From: Holophagaceae bacterium UBA706
Lineage (GTDB): Bacteria > Acidobacteriota > Holophagae > Holophagales > Holophagaceae
Length of the DNA: 5,593 nucleotides
Reading direction: 5' to 3'
Assembly: GCA_002298155.1 (NCBI GenBank)
Contig: DBME01000217.1
Coordinates: forward strand, 5,037-10,629
Positions 1-5,593 of this stretch are shown here, in pieces. Each line of letters begins with the position of its first letter. Within the stretch, counting starts at the first letter, position 1. Made by a program: the position numbers and the translations under genes. The notes below the pieces were generated by a model, which worked only from the letters and a program-made list of their open reading frames with translations, was not told the origin of the DNA and made no database searches.

Positions 1-2
1 GC

Positions 3-2102
3 CTCGATCATGCCCCCGTCCTGCGCGGGGACCTCAGCGATCCGGCTTGGGCGAAAGCCAAGCTCGCCACGGGCACCTTCCTCTCCTACAACCCCGTTCG
101 GGGGAACGCGCTGCCCCAGGCCACGGACGTGTACATGGCCTACGACGCCGAGCACCTCTACTTCGGCTTCTACTGCCACGACACAGAGCCGGACAAGATC
201 AAGGCCGTGCTCAGCAAGCGGGATGACCAATGGGCTGACGACTGGGTGGGCTTCTCCCTGGACACCTTCGGGACCCAGCACAACGCCCTGCATTTCTTCG
301 TGAACCCCCTTGGGGTCCAGGGGGACGCCCTGGATTCCGTGAACGGCGGGGAGGACTCCTCGCCGGACTGGGTCTGGGAATCCCATGCCATGCGGCAGCC
401 TGACGGCTACACCGTCGAGATCAGCGTGCCGCTCAAGAGCATCCGGTTCCGGAGCGGCCAGGACGTGCGCATGGGCGTGCTGTTCTGGCGGCGCATCAGC
501 CGCCTGGGCCTCAGCGGCTCGTGGCCCGGGATGCCTCCGGGCCAGTGGGTGTACCAGAACCATGCCGCCCTGCGCTTCGACAAGCTGGATGCGCCGCTGC
601 GCCTGGAGGTGCTGCCCGCGGTCACCTTCGCCCGGGACGAGAAGCAGGTCCGGCCCGGCCAGTGGCAGCGCACCGACAGGACCAACGCCGGAATCGGCGT
701 CAAGGTCGGACTCACGTCCTCGGTCACCGCGGACCTGACCTGGAAACCCGACTTCAGCCAGGTGGAGAGCGACGCCTTCCAGTCCGAGGTCAACCAGCGC
801 TACCCGGTGTTCTACGCGGAAAAGCGCCCCTTCTTCATGGAATCCATGGGGATCTTCAGCCTGGCGGGGGCGGGCAACAACGACTCCAACATGCAGGTGC
901 CCGTGCACACCCGGCGCATCGTGGACCCGCTCTGGGGCGCCAAGATCACCGGAGACACCGGCCCGGTGTCCTTCGGCGTGCTGGCCTCCGGCGACCGTTT
1001 CCCGGGCCAGGCCTGGGAGGGCGAGGTGAACCCGGACCTGGGCAAGCGCGCCGTGTTCTCCATCGGGCGGGCCCTCTACGGTTTCGGCCGCGGCAGCTAC
1101 GTGGGCATGATCTACAGCGGGCGCGAGTTCGACGGCACCTACAACCGGGTGGGGGGCGCCGATTTCTCCCTGCAGTGGGACGGGCGCCACACCCTCCAGG
1201 GCTACGCCCTCCAGACCTGGTCCACGGCCCCGGGCGCAACGGCGCCCACGGAGGGCGAAGGCCACCTGCTGTCCTACAGCTACAGCTCCAAGCCCTTCGA
1301 CCTGGCGGTGGGATCGGAACATTACGGCCGCGATTTCCGAATGGACACCGCCTTCTACAACCGCACCGGCATCGACCAGGAGACGCTCTACCTGGGGCCC
1401 AACTTCTATCCCAAGCTCTCCTGGGCCCCCTGGCTGCAGAAGGTCAATCCCTTCCTCTTCGGGATCTACCTGCGCGACAACGTCACGGGGCTTACGGACT
1501 ACGTGGGGGTGGCGGCGCTGCGGATCAACACCGACCGGGGCGGCTCCTTCCGGGTGGACCTCCAGCGGCACCGCGAGGGGTGGATGGGGCGGTACTTCCA
1601 CAGCACGGTGTACCGCTTCCAGGGCGGCGCCCAGGCTACGAGCTGGCTCAACGTGGCCGCCGCGCTGAAGTTCTCGGACGACATCTACTACGACTCGCCC
1701 ACCCCCTACCAGGGCCATGTCGTCAGCTACAGCCTGGACACGACGGTAACGCCCACCGACGGCCTGAGGCTGGTCTTCAACCTCTACCGCTCCATCATGA
1801 AGGACCCTGAAACCGGGGCCCAGGTCTACGACGTGAAGACCGCGAACACCCAGCTCGCCTACCAGTTCAACGCGAACTTCTTCCTGCGCGCCGCGGCCCG
1901 CATCGACACCTGGCGGCACCGCCTGCTCACGGACTACCTGGCCTCCTTCACGCTCATACCCGGGACCGTCCTCTTCGTGGGCTACGGGGAGGTGATGGAC
2001 AAGGCGCAGTGGCAGGACACCCAGTGGGAGCTCCGTGGCCGCGATTACGTCGTCATGAACCGCGGATTGTTTTTCAAGGTGAGCTACCTCTGGCGGAACT
2101 AG
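3..2102 (+). CDS. CBM9-like / DUF5916 outer-membrane protein, 5' partial
   Basis: The reading frame is open from the left edge, so the true start and signal peptide lie outside; 699 residues are visible. Residues about 1-190 look like a CBM9-type carbohydrate-binding beta-sandwich: the opening GDLSDPAW (9-16) is the usual 'small change, then Pro-x-Trp' start of that fold, followed by alternating strands such as the one ending in YFGFYCHD. From about 225 the DUF5916 region begins, with its hallmark DFSQVESD (250-257) and EKRPFF (273-278). The rest alternates aromatic and polar residues in short strands up to the terminal YLWRN, as expected for an outer-membrane beta-barrel. The GTG at 129 and ATG at 135 fall inside the sandwich domain and are not starts. 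The family has no firmly established function; sugar or polymer binding or uptake at the cell surface is a guess from the CBM9-like part. Family assignment is fairly secure, the role is not. Confidence 0.86.
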   Translation, partial: LDHAPVLRGDLSDPAWAKAKLATGTFLSYNPVRGNALPQATDVYMAYDAEHLYFGFYCHDTEPDKIKAVLSKRDDQWADDWVGFSLDTFGTQHNALHFFVNPLGVQGDALDSVNGGEDSSPDWVWESHAMRQPDGYTVEISVPLKSIRFRSGQDVRMGVLFWRRISRLGLSGSWPGMPPGQWVYQNHAALRFDKLDAPLRLEVLPAVTFARDEKQVRPGQWQRTDRTNAGIGVKVGLTSSVTADLTWKPDFSQVESDAFQSEVNQRYPVFYAEKRPFFMESMGIFSLAGAGNNDSNMQVPVHTRRIVDPLWGAKITGDTGPVSFGVLASGDRFPGQAWEGEVNPDLGKRAVFSIGRALYGFGRGSYVGMIYSGREFDGTYNRVGGADFSLQWDGRHTLQGYALQTWSTAPGATAPTEGEGHLLSYSYSSKPFDLAVGSEHYGRDFRMDTAFYNRTGIDQETLYLGPNFYPKLSWAPWLQKVNPFLFGIYLRDNVTGLTDYVGVAALRINTDRGGSFRVDLQRHREGWMGRYFHSTVYRFQGGAQATSWLNVAAALKFSDDIYYDSPTPYQGHVVSYSLDTTVTPTDGLRLVFNLYRSIMKDPETGAQVYDVKTANTQLAYQFNANFFLRAAARIDTWRHRLLTDYLASFTLIPGTVLFVGYGEVMDKAQWQDTQWELRGRDYVVMNRGLFFKVSYLWRN

Positions 2103-2166
2103 GCAGGCCGAAACCAGGGGAACTCCAAGGGGTTAGGCCGCATACTTGATGCGTCCCCGCCTTCCT

Positions 2167-2171
2167 GGAAG
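2167..2171 (+). promoter_or_regulatory. Ribosome binding site of the lipoprotein gene
   Basis: GGAAG lies four bases before the ATG at 2176. It is only a moderate Shine-Dalgarno match, but together with the signal peptide that begins exactly at this ATG it decides the start over the in-frame TTG (2146) and ATG (2149) further upstream. Confidence 0.5.
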
Positions 2172-2175
2172 AACC

Positions 2176-2772
2176 ATGAATCGACTGTTTCTCGGATCCG
2201 CCCTCGTGACCACCTTGGCCCTGGGGTGCGCGCACGCGCCCGTCTTCAACTACGACGTGTCGCCCAATTGGCGGCCCGCGGCCGCGGCTTCGGTGGCGCT
2301 GGACCCGCGCGAGCTGGTTTGGAACGTGGCCGGCCAGCGCATGGTGGGAGCCGGCCCCTTCCGGCCCGCCGTCGTCCAGTCGATCAAGGCCAAGGGCTAC
2401 CACTTCGTGGACGCGCCCCAGGCGGACCTGTGGGTGCACATCGTCGTCATGTCCCCGGTTGGCGGGAACACGAGGACCATCATGCCCTCACGGGAGGGCC
2501 GGACCGGGGATGGCATGCGGGGCGGCGCCCACGGCATGCGGGGAGGGCCGGCCGGAAGCGGCGGCTTCCCCAGCCAGGACCGGGCCTACGTGGGGGAGGA
2601 ACCTGCCTCGGGGGTCACCCTGGTCGTGGAGCTGGTGGAGCGCGCCAATCTGAAGACCTGTTGGTACGGGAGCGTCGAGATCCCCCCCGCCAAGCCGGGT
2701 TCGCCCGATGACCTGGCTCTGGAGGAATGGGTCCGGCGCCTTCTCCTGCCGTTGCCCGGGGCGAACCCCTAG
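2176..2772 (+). CDS. Small lipoprotein, DUF4136-like
   Basis: The product is 198 residues. Residues 1-17 form a signal peptide (MNR, then a hydrophobic stretch) ending in ALGC, so Cys18 is the likely lipidated residue after signal peptidase II cleavage. The mature part resembles DUF4136 lipoproteins: an early FNYDVSPNW (24-32), then a helix with SIKAKGYHFVDAPQADLWVHI (69-89), the usual 'whole-protein helix, Gly-Tyr, Ala-Asp, hydrophobic strand' arrangement, and a C-terminal strand pair with VTLVVELVE and CWYGSVE (147-168). A flexible Gly/Met/Arg-rich insert at about 95-135 splits the domain. It has no Asp directly after Cys18, so outer-membrane rather than inner-membrane anchoring is likely. 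It lies 73 bases after the DUF5916 gene and may share its transcript. DUF4136 has no known biochemical function. The gene is well supported by signal peptide and codon bias; the family call is from overall pattern and less certain. Confidence 0.8.
   Translation: MNRLFLGSALVTTLALGCAHAPVFNYDVSPNWRPAAAASVALDPRELVWNVAGQRMVGAGPFRPAVVQSIKAKGYHFVDAPQADLWVHIVVMSPVGGNTRTIMPSREGRTGDGMRGGAHGMRGGPAGSGGFPSQDRAYVGEEPASGVTLVVELVERANLKTCWYGSVEIPPAKPGSPDDLALEEWVRRLLLPLPGANP
2512..2553 (+). repeat. 21-base tandem repeat inside the lipoprotein gene
   Basis: Two adjacent 21-base units share the identical first 11 bases GGCATGCGGGG (2512-2522 and 2533-2543) and then diverge. They encode GMRGGAH and GMRGGPA (residues 113-126), a short in-frame duplication in the low-complexity insert of the DUF4136-like domain. 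Confidence 0.75.
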
Positions 2773-2855
2773 CGTGGATTCCGGGCCGGTTTCGTGGTCC
2801 AATCTCCCGGGTGGGGCGGCCGTGGCAGGTCCGCCCGAATCACGGTCAATCATCC

Positions 2856-2863
2856 AGAAGAGG
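2856..2863 (+). promoter_or_regulatory. Strong ribosome binding site fixing a TTG start
   Basis: AGAAGAGG is a strong Shine-Dalgarno sequence, placed five bases before the TTG at 2869. The upstream in-frame GTG at 2794 lacks a comparable site and would add 25 residues of unstructured sequence ahead of the receiver domain, so the TTG is preferred. Confidence 0.75.
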
Positions 2864-2868
2864 CCCGC

Positions 2869-3675
2869 TTGACGAATACCAGCCCAGCATCGGGAAAAAT
2901 CCTGCTCATCGACGACCTGGCGATCTTCCGCCGCCTCCTGCCGCCCCGCCTGGGGACGCTGGGGGCCCGCGTGGAGGGCGTGGCCAACGTCGAGGAGGCG
3001 CGGGCGTATCTGGCCGAGAAGCTGCCCGACCTGATCCTCCTGGACGTCATCCTGCCGGGCGTGGACGGTTTCACCTTCTGCCGGGAACTCAAGGCCGACC
3101 CGAGGCTGCGGGAGGTCCCCGTGGTGATGCTCACGGACCTCACGAACAATGCCCGCGACCGGAGCCTCGAGGCCGGGGCGGACGACTACATGCCCAAGCG
3201 CATCGACGACTCCGTCATGCGCATCCGGGTGAACCTCCACCTGAACCTGGCCGAGCTGCGCCGGAGGTCCCCGGCGCGCTACAAGCCCCAGGCCATGTCC
3301 GTGCTCCTGGCCACCGCCGCGCCCAGCCTCAGGGTCCAGCTGCCGGCCCAGTTCTCGCAGGACGGCCATGCCACGCGCACGGTGGATTCCTTGGCCAATG
3401 TGGCGGCGAAACTCCATCCCGCGGACAACCTGCTGGTCATCGACATGGACCTGGGCCTGGAGGCCATCCACGAGGCCCTGAGCCAGGTGCGCATGGATCC
3501 GGTCACGGCGAAGCTGTCGGTGCTCCTCCTGGGCGCCAAGGAGCAGTTCCACCACCTGCAGGGCATCGAGCACATGGTGGATGACGTGCTGTGGAAGCCC
3601 CTGAACGCCCAGGTCACCCGCCAGCGCCTCAGCTACCTCCAGGAACTGGGGCACAGGTCCATGGCCCACCTCTAG
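2869..3675 (+). CDS. Response regulator: receiver plus degenerate receiver, no output domain
   Basis: The product is 268 residues, starting at TTG. Residues 10-130 are a receiver domain with all key residues: acidic pair D15/D16 in LLIDD, phosphoacceptor D59 in LLDVILPG, switch T89 in MLTD, and K110. After a short linker, residues 143-258 align with the first domain almost without gaps: VLLATA matches ILLIDD, D192 in LLVIDMD matches D59, G222 matches T89, and K243-P244 in LWKPL matches K110. D59-K110 and D192-K243 are both 51 residues apart. The second copy has lost the acidic pair and the Thr, so it probably is not phosphorylated and may serve dimerisation or partner binding, as the second receiver of PleD does. 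There is no DNA-binding or enzymatic domain. It would be cytoplasmic and take phosphate from a histidine kinase not in this window. The next gene downstream encodes a GGDEF-EAL protein, a plausible partner. The receiver call is firm; the partner is inference. Confidence 0.93.
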   Translation: MTNTSPASGKILLIDDLAIFRRLLPPRLGTLGARVEGVANVEEARAYLAEKLPDLILLDVILPGVDGFTFCRELKADPRLREVPVVMLTDLTNNARDRSLEAGADDYMPKRIDDSVMRIRVNLHLNLAELRRRSPARYKPQAMSVLLATAAPSLRVQLPAQFSQDGHATRTVDSLANVAAKLHPADNLLVIDMDLGLEAIHEALSQVRMDPVTAKLSVLLLGAKEQFHHLQGIEHMVDDVLWKPLNAQVTRQRLSYLQELGHRSMAHL

Positions 3676-3679
3676 GGGC

Positions 3680-3685
3680 TATAAT
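3680..3685 (+). promoter_or_regulatory. Possible -10 element right after the response regulator gene
   Basis: TATAAT matches the sigma-70 -10 consensus perfectly and begins five bases after the stop codon of the response regulator, in an AT-rich patch of otherwise GC-rich DNA. No TTGACA-like -35 element is found 16-18 bases upstream (the spot reads GTCCAT) and there is no extended -10 TG. It would give a leader of roughly 320 bases for the next gene. It may be chance. Confidence 0.27.
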
Positions 3686-3696
3686 TAAATCATTCC

Positions 3697-3723
3697 GGCC
3701 TTGCTTCAGACGCCGCGAAGGCC
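3697..3723 (+). terminator. Weak hairpin after the response regulator gene
   Basis: GGCCTT (3697-3702) and AAGGCC (3718-3723) form a perfect six-base stem with a 15-base loop, starting 22 bases after the stop codon. No T-run follows, so it is not a classic intrinsic terminator; it could protect the 3' end of the message or be chance in GC-rich sequence. Confidence 0.2.
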
Positions 3724-3818
3724 TCGAAGCCAGGGCCAAGGCCGCCGTGGGGAAGGGATTCAGGGCCGCCCGGTCCGGGGCCTTCCTCTCCGGTTCACGG
3801 AATTTGCCGACAGTCGAG

Positions 3819-3847
3819 CGGGCAGGTGCTGCCTCTGCGGTTGCCCG
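3819..3847 (+). other. Two mutually exclusive hairpins in the leader
   Basis: CGGGCA (3819-3824) can pair with TGCCCG (3842-3847), a six-base perfect stem. The same bases GGCAG (3821-3825) can instead pair with CTGCC (3829-3833) around a three-base loop. The two cannot form together. This would matter only if transcription starts upstream, for example near 3692; the pairing could be chance. Confidence 0.22.
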
Positions 3848-3902
3848 AGGCCGTACGGGGAGGGGCGGTGCTGAACAAAAATTAAAGAAGCGCCAAATGC
3901 AC

Positions 3903-3912
3903 TGTCATGACA
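3903..3912. repeat. Perfect 10-base palindrome, possible operator
   Basis: TGTCATGACA equals its own reverse complement and sits 20 bases before the -10-like TAAAAT, where an activator or repressor could act. Its right half also provides ATGACA, five of six matches to the -35 consensus. No second copy was noticed in the window. Confidence 0.35.
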
Positions 3913-3938
3913 AACCTACTTGGCCCGGGAGCTAAAAT
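3907..3938 (+). promoter_or_regulatory. Candidate promoter of the GGDEF-EAL gene
   Basis: The -35-like ATGACA (3907-3912) and -10-like TAAAAT (3933-3938) each match consensus at five of six bases, but the spacer of 20 bases is longer than the usual 16-18, so the promoter would be weak or need an activator. Transcription would start near 3945, too close to the in-frame TTG at 3948 for a ribosome binding site, and about 60 bases before the CTG at 4008. Confidence 0.35.
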
Positions 3939-3996
3939 AACAACGGCTTGAATCTCGCGGGCAGTCCGGCGGCGGAGCCAGGCAGGAACCGCATTC

Positions 3997-4002
3997 CAGG
4001 AG
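3997..4002 (+). promoter_or_regulatory. Ribosome binding site in front of a CTG codon
   Basis: CAGGAG is a good Shine-Dalgarno sequence, and its last base lies five bases before the CTG at 4008, the same spacing as for the TTG start of the response regulator gene. The other in-frame start candidates, TTG 3948, GTG 4068 and ATG 4086, have no such site at proper distance. Confidence 0.5.
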
Positions 4003-4007
4003 TCACT

Positions 4008-5593
4008 CTGAGCACCCCTCCAGGCAGCGATTTAGCGATCATCTCGCCCACGCGACGGCTGTACCAGGTGCAGCTGGCTTCGCTGATGGTCATGATGGTC
4101 AGCTGGATCAACAGTCTGGCCGCCCACGCGCTATCGGTGAACCTCCTGGTGTTCCCCGGCATGCTGCTGCTGATCACGGCGCTGTGGATGACCCGCCGGG
4201 GGCGGATCCGCCTGGCCACCAACCTCACGCTGGGGACCATCACGGTGGTGGTGACGGCGATCCTCTGGATGTACCACGGTGTGCGGGATTCGGCCGTCCT
4301 CGCCCTGCCGGGCATCCTGGTCTTCGCGGCCATCCTGGGCGGTACACGGCTTTTCTTCATGCTCCTGACGTTCATGGTGGTCAACGTGGGCCTCCTGGTG
4401 GCGGGCAACGTCTACGGCTGGCATCCCCAGGTGGTGGGCAGCACGGGGTGGCCGACCTTCCTGAACATGGCCAGCGTGCTCATCGGCACGGGCTTCGGCG
4501 TGTGGCTCCTGTCCCGGGATCTGCGGAGGACCCTCCGGAAGCTGGAGGAGGAGAACCACCGGGTCCGCCAGTCCCAGGCCCACATCGACTTCCTGGCCAA
4601 CTACGACCCCCTCACGGGGCTGCCCAACCGCATCCTGGGCCGGGACCGCCTGGTGCAGGCCGTGTCCCAGTCCCGGCGGAACGGGCACTGCGCGGCCCTC
4701 CTACACCTCGACCTGGACAATTTCCGCACCATCAACGACTCCCTGGGGCATCAGGCGGGCGACCAGCTCATCGTGGACGCGGGCCTGCGCATCGCCAAGG
4801 CCCTCCGCCCCTCCGACACCCTCTGCCGCCAGGGCGGCGACGAATTCCTGATCGTGGTGGTGGACCTGGAGACCGGCGAGGACGCCGCCATGGTGGCCAA
4901 CCGGGTCCTGACCGCGCTGGAGGATCCTTTCCGGGTGCGGGAACTGGACATGAACGTCACCGCCTCCATCGGCATCGCGCTCTTCCCCGACGACGGCCAG
5001 GACTTCGAGGCGCTGCTCCAGCGGGCCGACACGGCGATGTACCAGGCCAAGGCTGCGGGGCGCAACGCCTTCCGGTTCTTCGACGCAGCCATGAACACCG
5101 TCATGATGGAGCACATCCACCTGGTGTCCGGCATGCGCCTGGCGCTGGAACGCGACGAGTTCGTCCTGCACTACCAGCCCCAGTTCGAGCTGGCCACGGG
5201 ACGCATGATCGGCGCCGAGGCCCTCATCCGCTGGCGGCATCCGGAACTGGGCCTGGTCCCCCCGGGCACGTTCATTCCCGTGGCCGAGAAATCCGGGCAG
5301 ATCGGGGAGATCGGCAAGTGGGCCCTGTGGGAGGCCTGCCGTCAGGCCCGGATCTGGCGCGACCAGGGCATGCAGCTCATCATGTCGGTCAACCTCTCGC
5401 CGGTGCAGTTCCGCAGGGACGACCTCGAACTCTCCATCCACAACGCCCTCGAGGAGAACGGCCTCCCGGCCTCGTGCATCGAACTGGAGCTCACGGAATC
5501 CATGCTGATCGAGGATTCCCCGGCCCTGGCCCAGAAGCTGCGCAACCTGCGGGCCATGGGGCTGAGCCTTTCCATCGACGACTTCGGCACGGG
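4008..5593 (+). CDS. Membrane-bound GGDEF-EAL protein (c-di-GMP synthesis and breakdown), 3' partial
   Basis: 528 full codons are visible and the gene runs off the right edge; roughly 90-100 residues of the EAL domain are missing. Numbering from CTG 4008: six likely membrane segments (about 22-40, 44-61, 70-89, 97-111, 115-133, 150-168) form an unrecognised sensor region. A charged helix (170-197) links it to the GGDEF domain: DPLTGLPNR (200-208), metal-binding D235, GGDEF intact at 276-280, and an RPSD inhibition site (267-270) exactly five residues before it. The EAL domain starts near 377, with EAL at 404-406, N462, E494 and D524-D525, the metal ligands of active phosphodiesterases. Both activities thus look possible: two GTP to c-di-GMP, and c-di-GMP to pGpG. 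The start is uncertain: CTG 4008 has the best ribosome binding site, while TTG 3948 (20 residues longer), GTG 4068 and ATG 4086 are alternatives; the last two would cut into the run before the first membrane segment. It follows a response regulator without output domain, a possible partner. Confidence 0.94.
   Translation, partial: MSTPPGSDLAIISPTRRLYQVQLASLMVMMVSWINSLAAHALSVNLLVFPGMLLLITALWMTRRGRIRLATNLTLGTITVVVTAILWMYHGVRDSAVLALPGILVFAAILGGTRLFFMLLTFMVVNVGLLVAGNVYGWHPQVVGSTGWPTFLNMASVLIGTGFGVWLLSRDLRRTLRKLEEENHRVRQSQAHIDFLANYDPLTGLPNRILGRDRLVQAVSQSRRNGHCAALLHLDLDNFRTINDSLGHQAGDQLIVDAGLRIAKALRPSDTLCRQGGDEFLIVVVDLETGEDAAMVANRVLTALEDPFRVRELDMNVTASIGIALFPDDGQDFEALLQRADTAMYQAKAAGRNAFRFFDAAMNTVMMEHIHLVSGMRLALERDEFVLHYQPQFELATGRMIGAEALIRWRHPELGLVPPGTFIPVAEKSGQIGEIGKWALWEACRQARIWRDQGMQLIMSVNLSPVQFRRDDLELSIHNALEENGLPASCIELELTESMLIEDSPALAQKLRNLRAMGLSLSIDDFGT

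Larger units (their letters stand above)
3676..4007. other. 332-base intergenic region before the GGDEF-EAL gene
   Basis: I find no convincing gene here. A frame is open across it to the TAA at 3933-3935, but the translation is Arg/Gly/Ala-rich without domain pattern. The stretch starts with an AT-rich patch (3680-3694), continues as GC-rich sequence with several possible hairpins (3697-3864), and ends in a second AT-poor-to-AT-rich change (3871-3945) that holds a palindrome and a -10-like TAAAAT. The contrast with the GC-rich genes suggests that the regulatory region of the GGDEF-EAL gene lies here. I looked for the conserved pieces of a GEMM-type c-di-GMP riboswitch and did not see them. 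Confidence 0.7.

Noticed and set aside
129..137. GTG 129 or ATG 135 as the start of the DUF5916 gene
   Set aside because: The frame is open to the left edge and the upstream residues (GDLSDPAW, 9-16) are the typical beginning of the CBM9-like domain, so the gene starts outside the window.
521..1810. Long plus-strand open frame of 429 codons inside the DUF5916 gene
   Set aside because: It is a shadow frame of the DUF5916 gene, with Arg/Gly/Pro-rich translation and no domain pattern, while the main frame reads as a clear protein family.
2139..2153. Hairpin CGCAT/ATGCG between the first two genes as a terminator
   Set aside because: The stem has only five base pairs, no T-run follows, and it lies just upstream of the lipoprotein ribosome binding site.
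2814..2836. Hairpin GGGCGG/CCGCCC before the response regulator gene as a terminator
   Set aside because: The six-base GC stem has an 11-base loop and no T-run after it; such pairs are expected by chance in sequence this GC-rich.
2488..3669. Minus-strand open frame of 393 codons opposite the lipoprotein and response regulator genes
   Set aside because: It is a high-GC antisense shadow: it spans two real genes and the gap between them, and its His/Gln/Gly-rich translation shows no recognisable domain.
3591..3935. Open frame of 114 codons through the end of the response regulator gene and the intergenic region, in the same frame as the GGDEF-EAL gene
   Set aside because: It overlaps the real gene for 85 bases, its translation is Arg/Gly/Ala-rich without pattern, and the TAA at 3933-3935 separates it from the GGDEF-EAL frame. 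I saw no sign of a broken gene.
3676..4007. GEMM (c-di-GMP) riboswitch before the GGDEF-EAL gene
   Set aside because: Position and context fit, but the conserved AAACC and GCAAAGCC-type pieces and the paired tetraloop are not seen on either strand. A covariance-model scan would settle it.
4701..5441. Minus-strand open frame of 246 codons opposite the GGDEF-EAL gene
   Set aside because: The plus strand here carries intact GGDEF and EAL motifs; the antisense frame follows from GC-rich codon bias.

Overview
The window is GC-rich and densely coding, and every supported gene lies on the plus strand. It holds four protein genes, the first cut by the left edge and the last by the right edge. I see no RNA gene, mobile element, CRISPR array or integration signature. 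GC-rich codon use, a DUF5916-type envelope protein and abundant two-component and c-di-GMP signalling fit a free-living Gram-negative bacterium. Acidobacteriota, perhaps Holophagae/Geothrix-like, is my best guess. That is an impression from style and family content; no marker gene here proves it.

Left part (1-2772), cell envelope: the first gene encodes a large protein with an N-terminal CBM9-like beta-sandwich followed by a DUF5916 region, predicted to form an outer-membrane barrel. After a 73-base gap comes a small lipoprotein that resembles DUF4136 proteins and carries a Gly/Met/Arg-rich insert built on a 21-base tandem repeat.

Right part (2869-5593), signalling: a stand-alone response regulator starts at a TTG codon with a strong Shine-Dalgarno sequence. 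It consists of an intact receiver domain followed by a second, degenerate receiver-like domain and has no output domain. A 332-base non-coding stretch follows, with AT-rich patches, a perfect 10-base palindrome and possible RNA hairpins. Then comes a six-segment membrane protein with intact GGDEF and EAL domains, which makes and degrades cyclic di-GMP and runs off the right edge. Its start is unusual: the only good ribosome binding site points to a CTG codon.

How they may work together (inference): the receiver plus degenerate receiver is the layout of PleD without its GGDEF domain, and a GGDEF-EAL protein is encoded next door, so the two may form a split c-di-GMP module. The envelope genes may be transcribed together, but nothing in the sequence ties them functionally to the signalling pair. 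No wholly new system is evident. The most interesting points are the degenerate tandem receiver, the apparent CTG start and the structured leader between those two genes.
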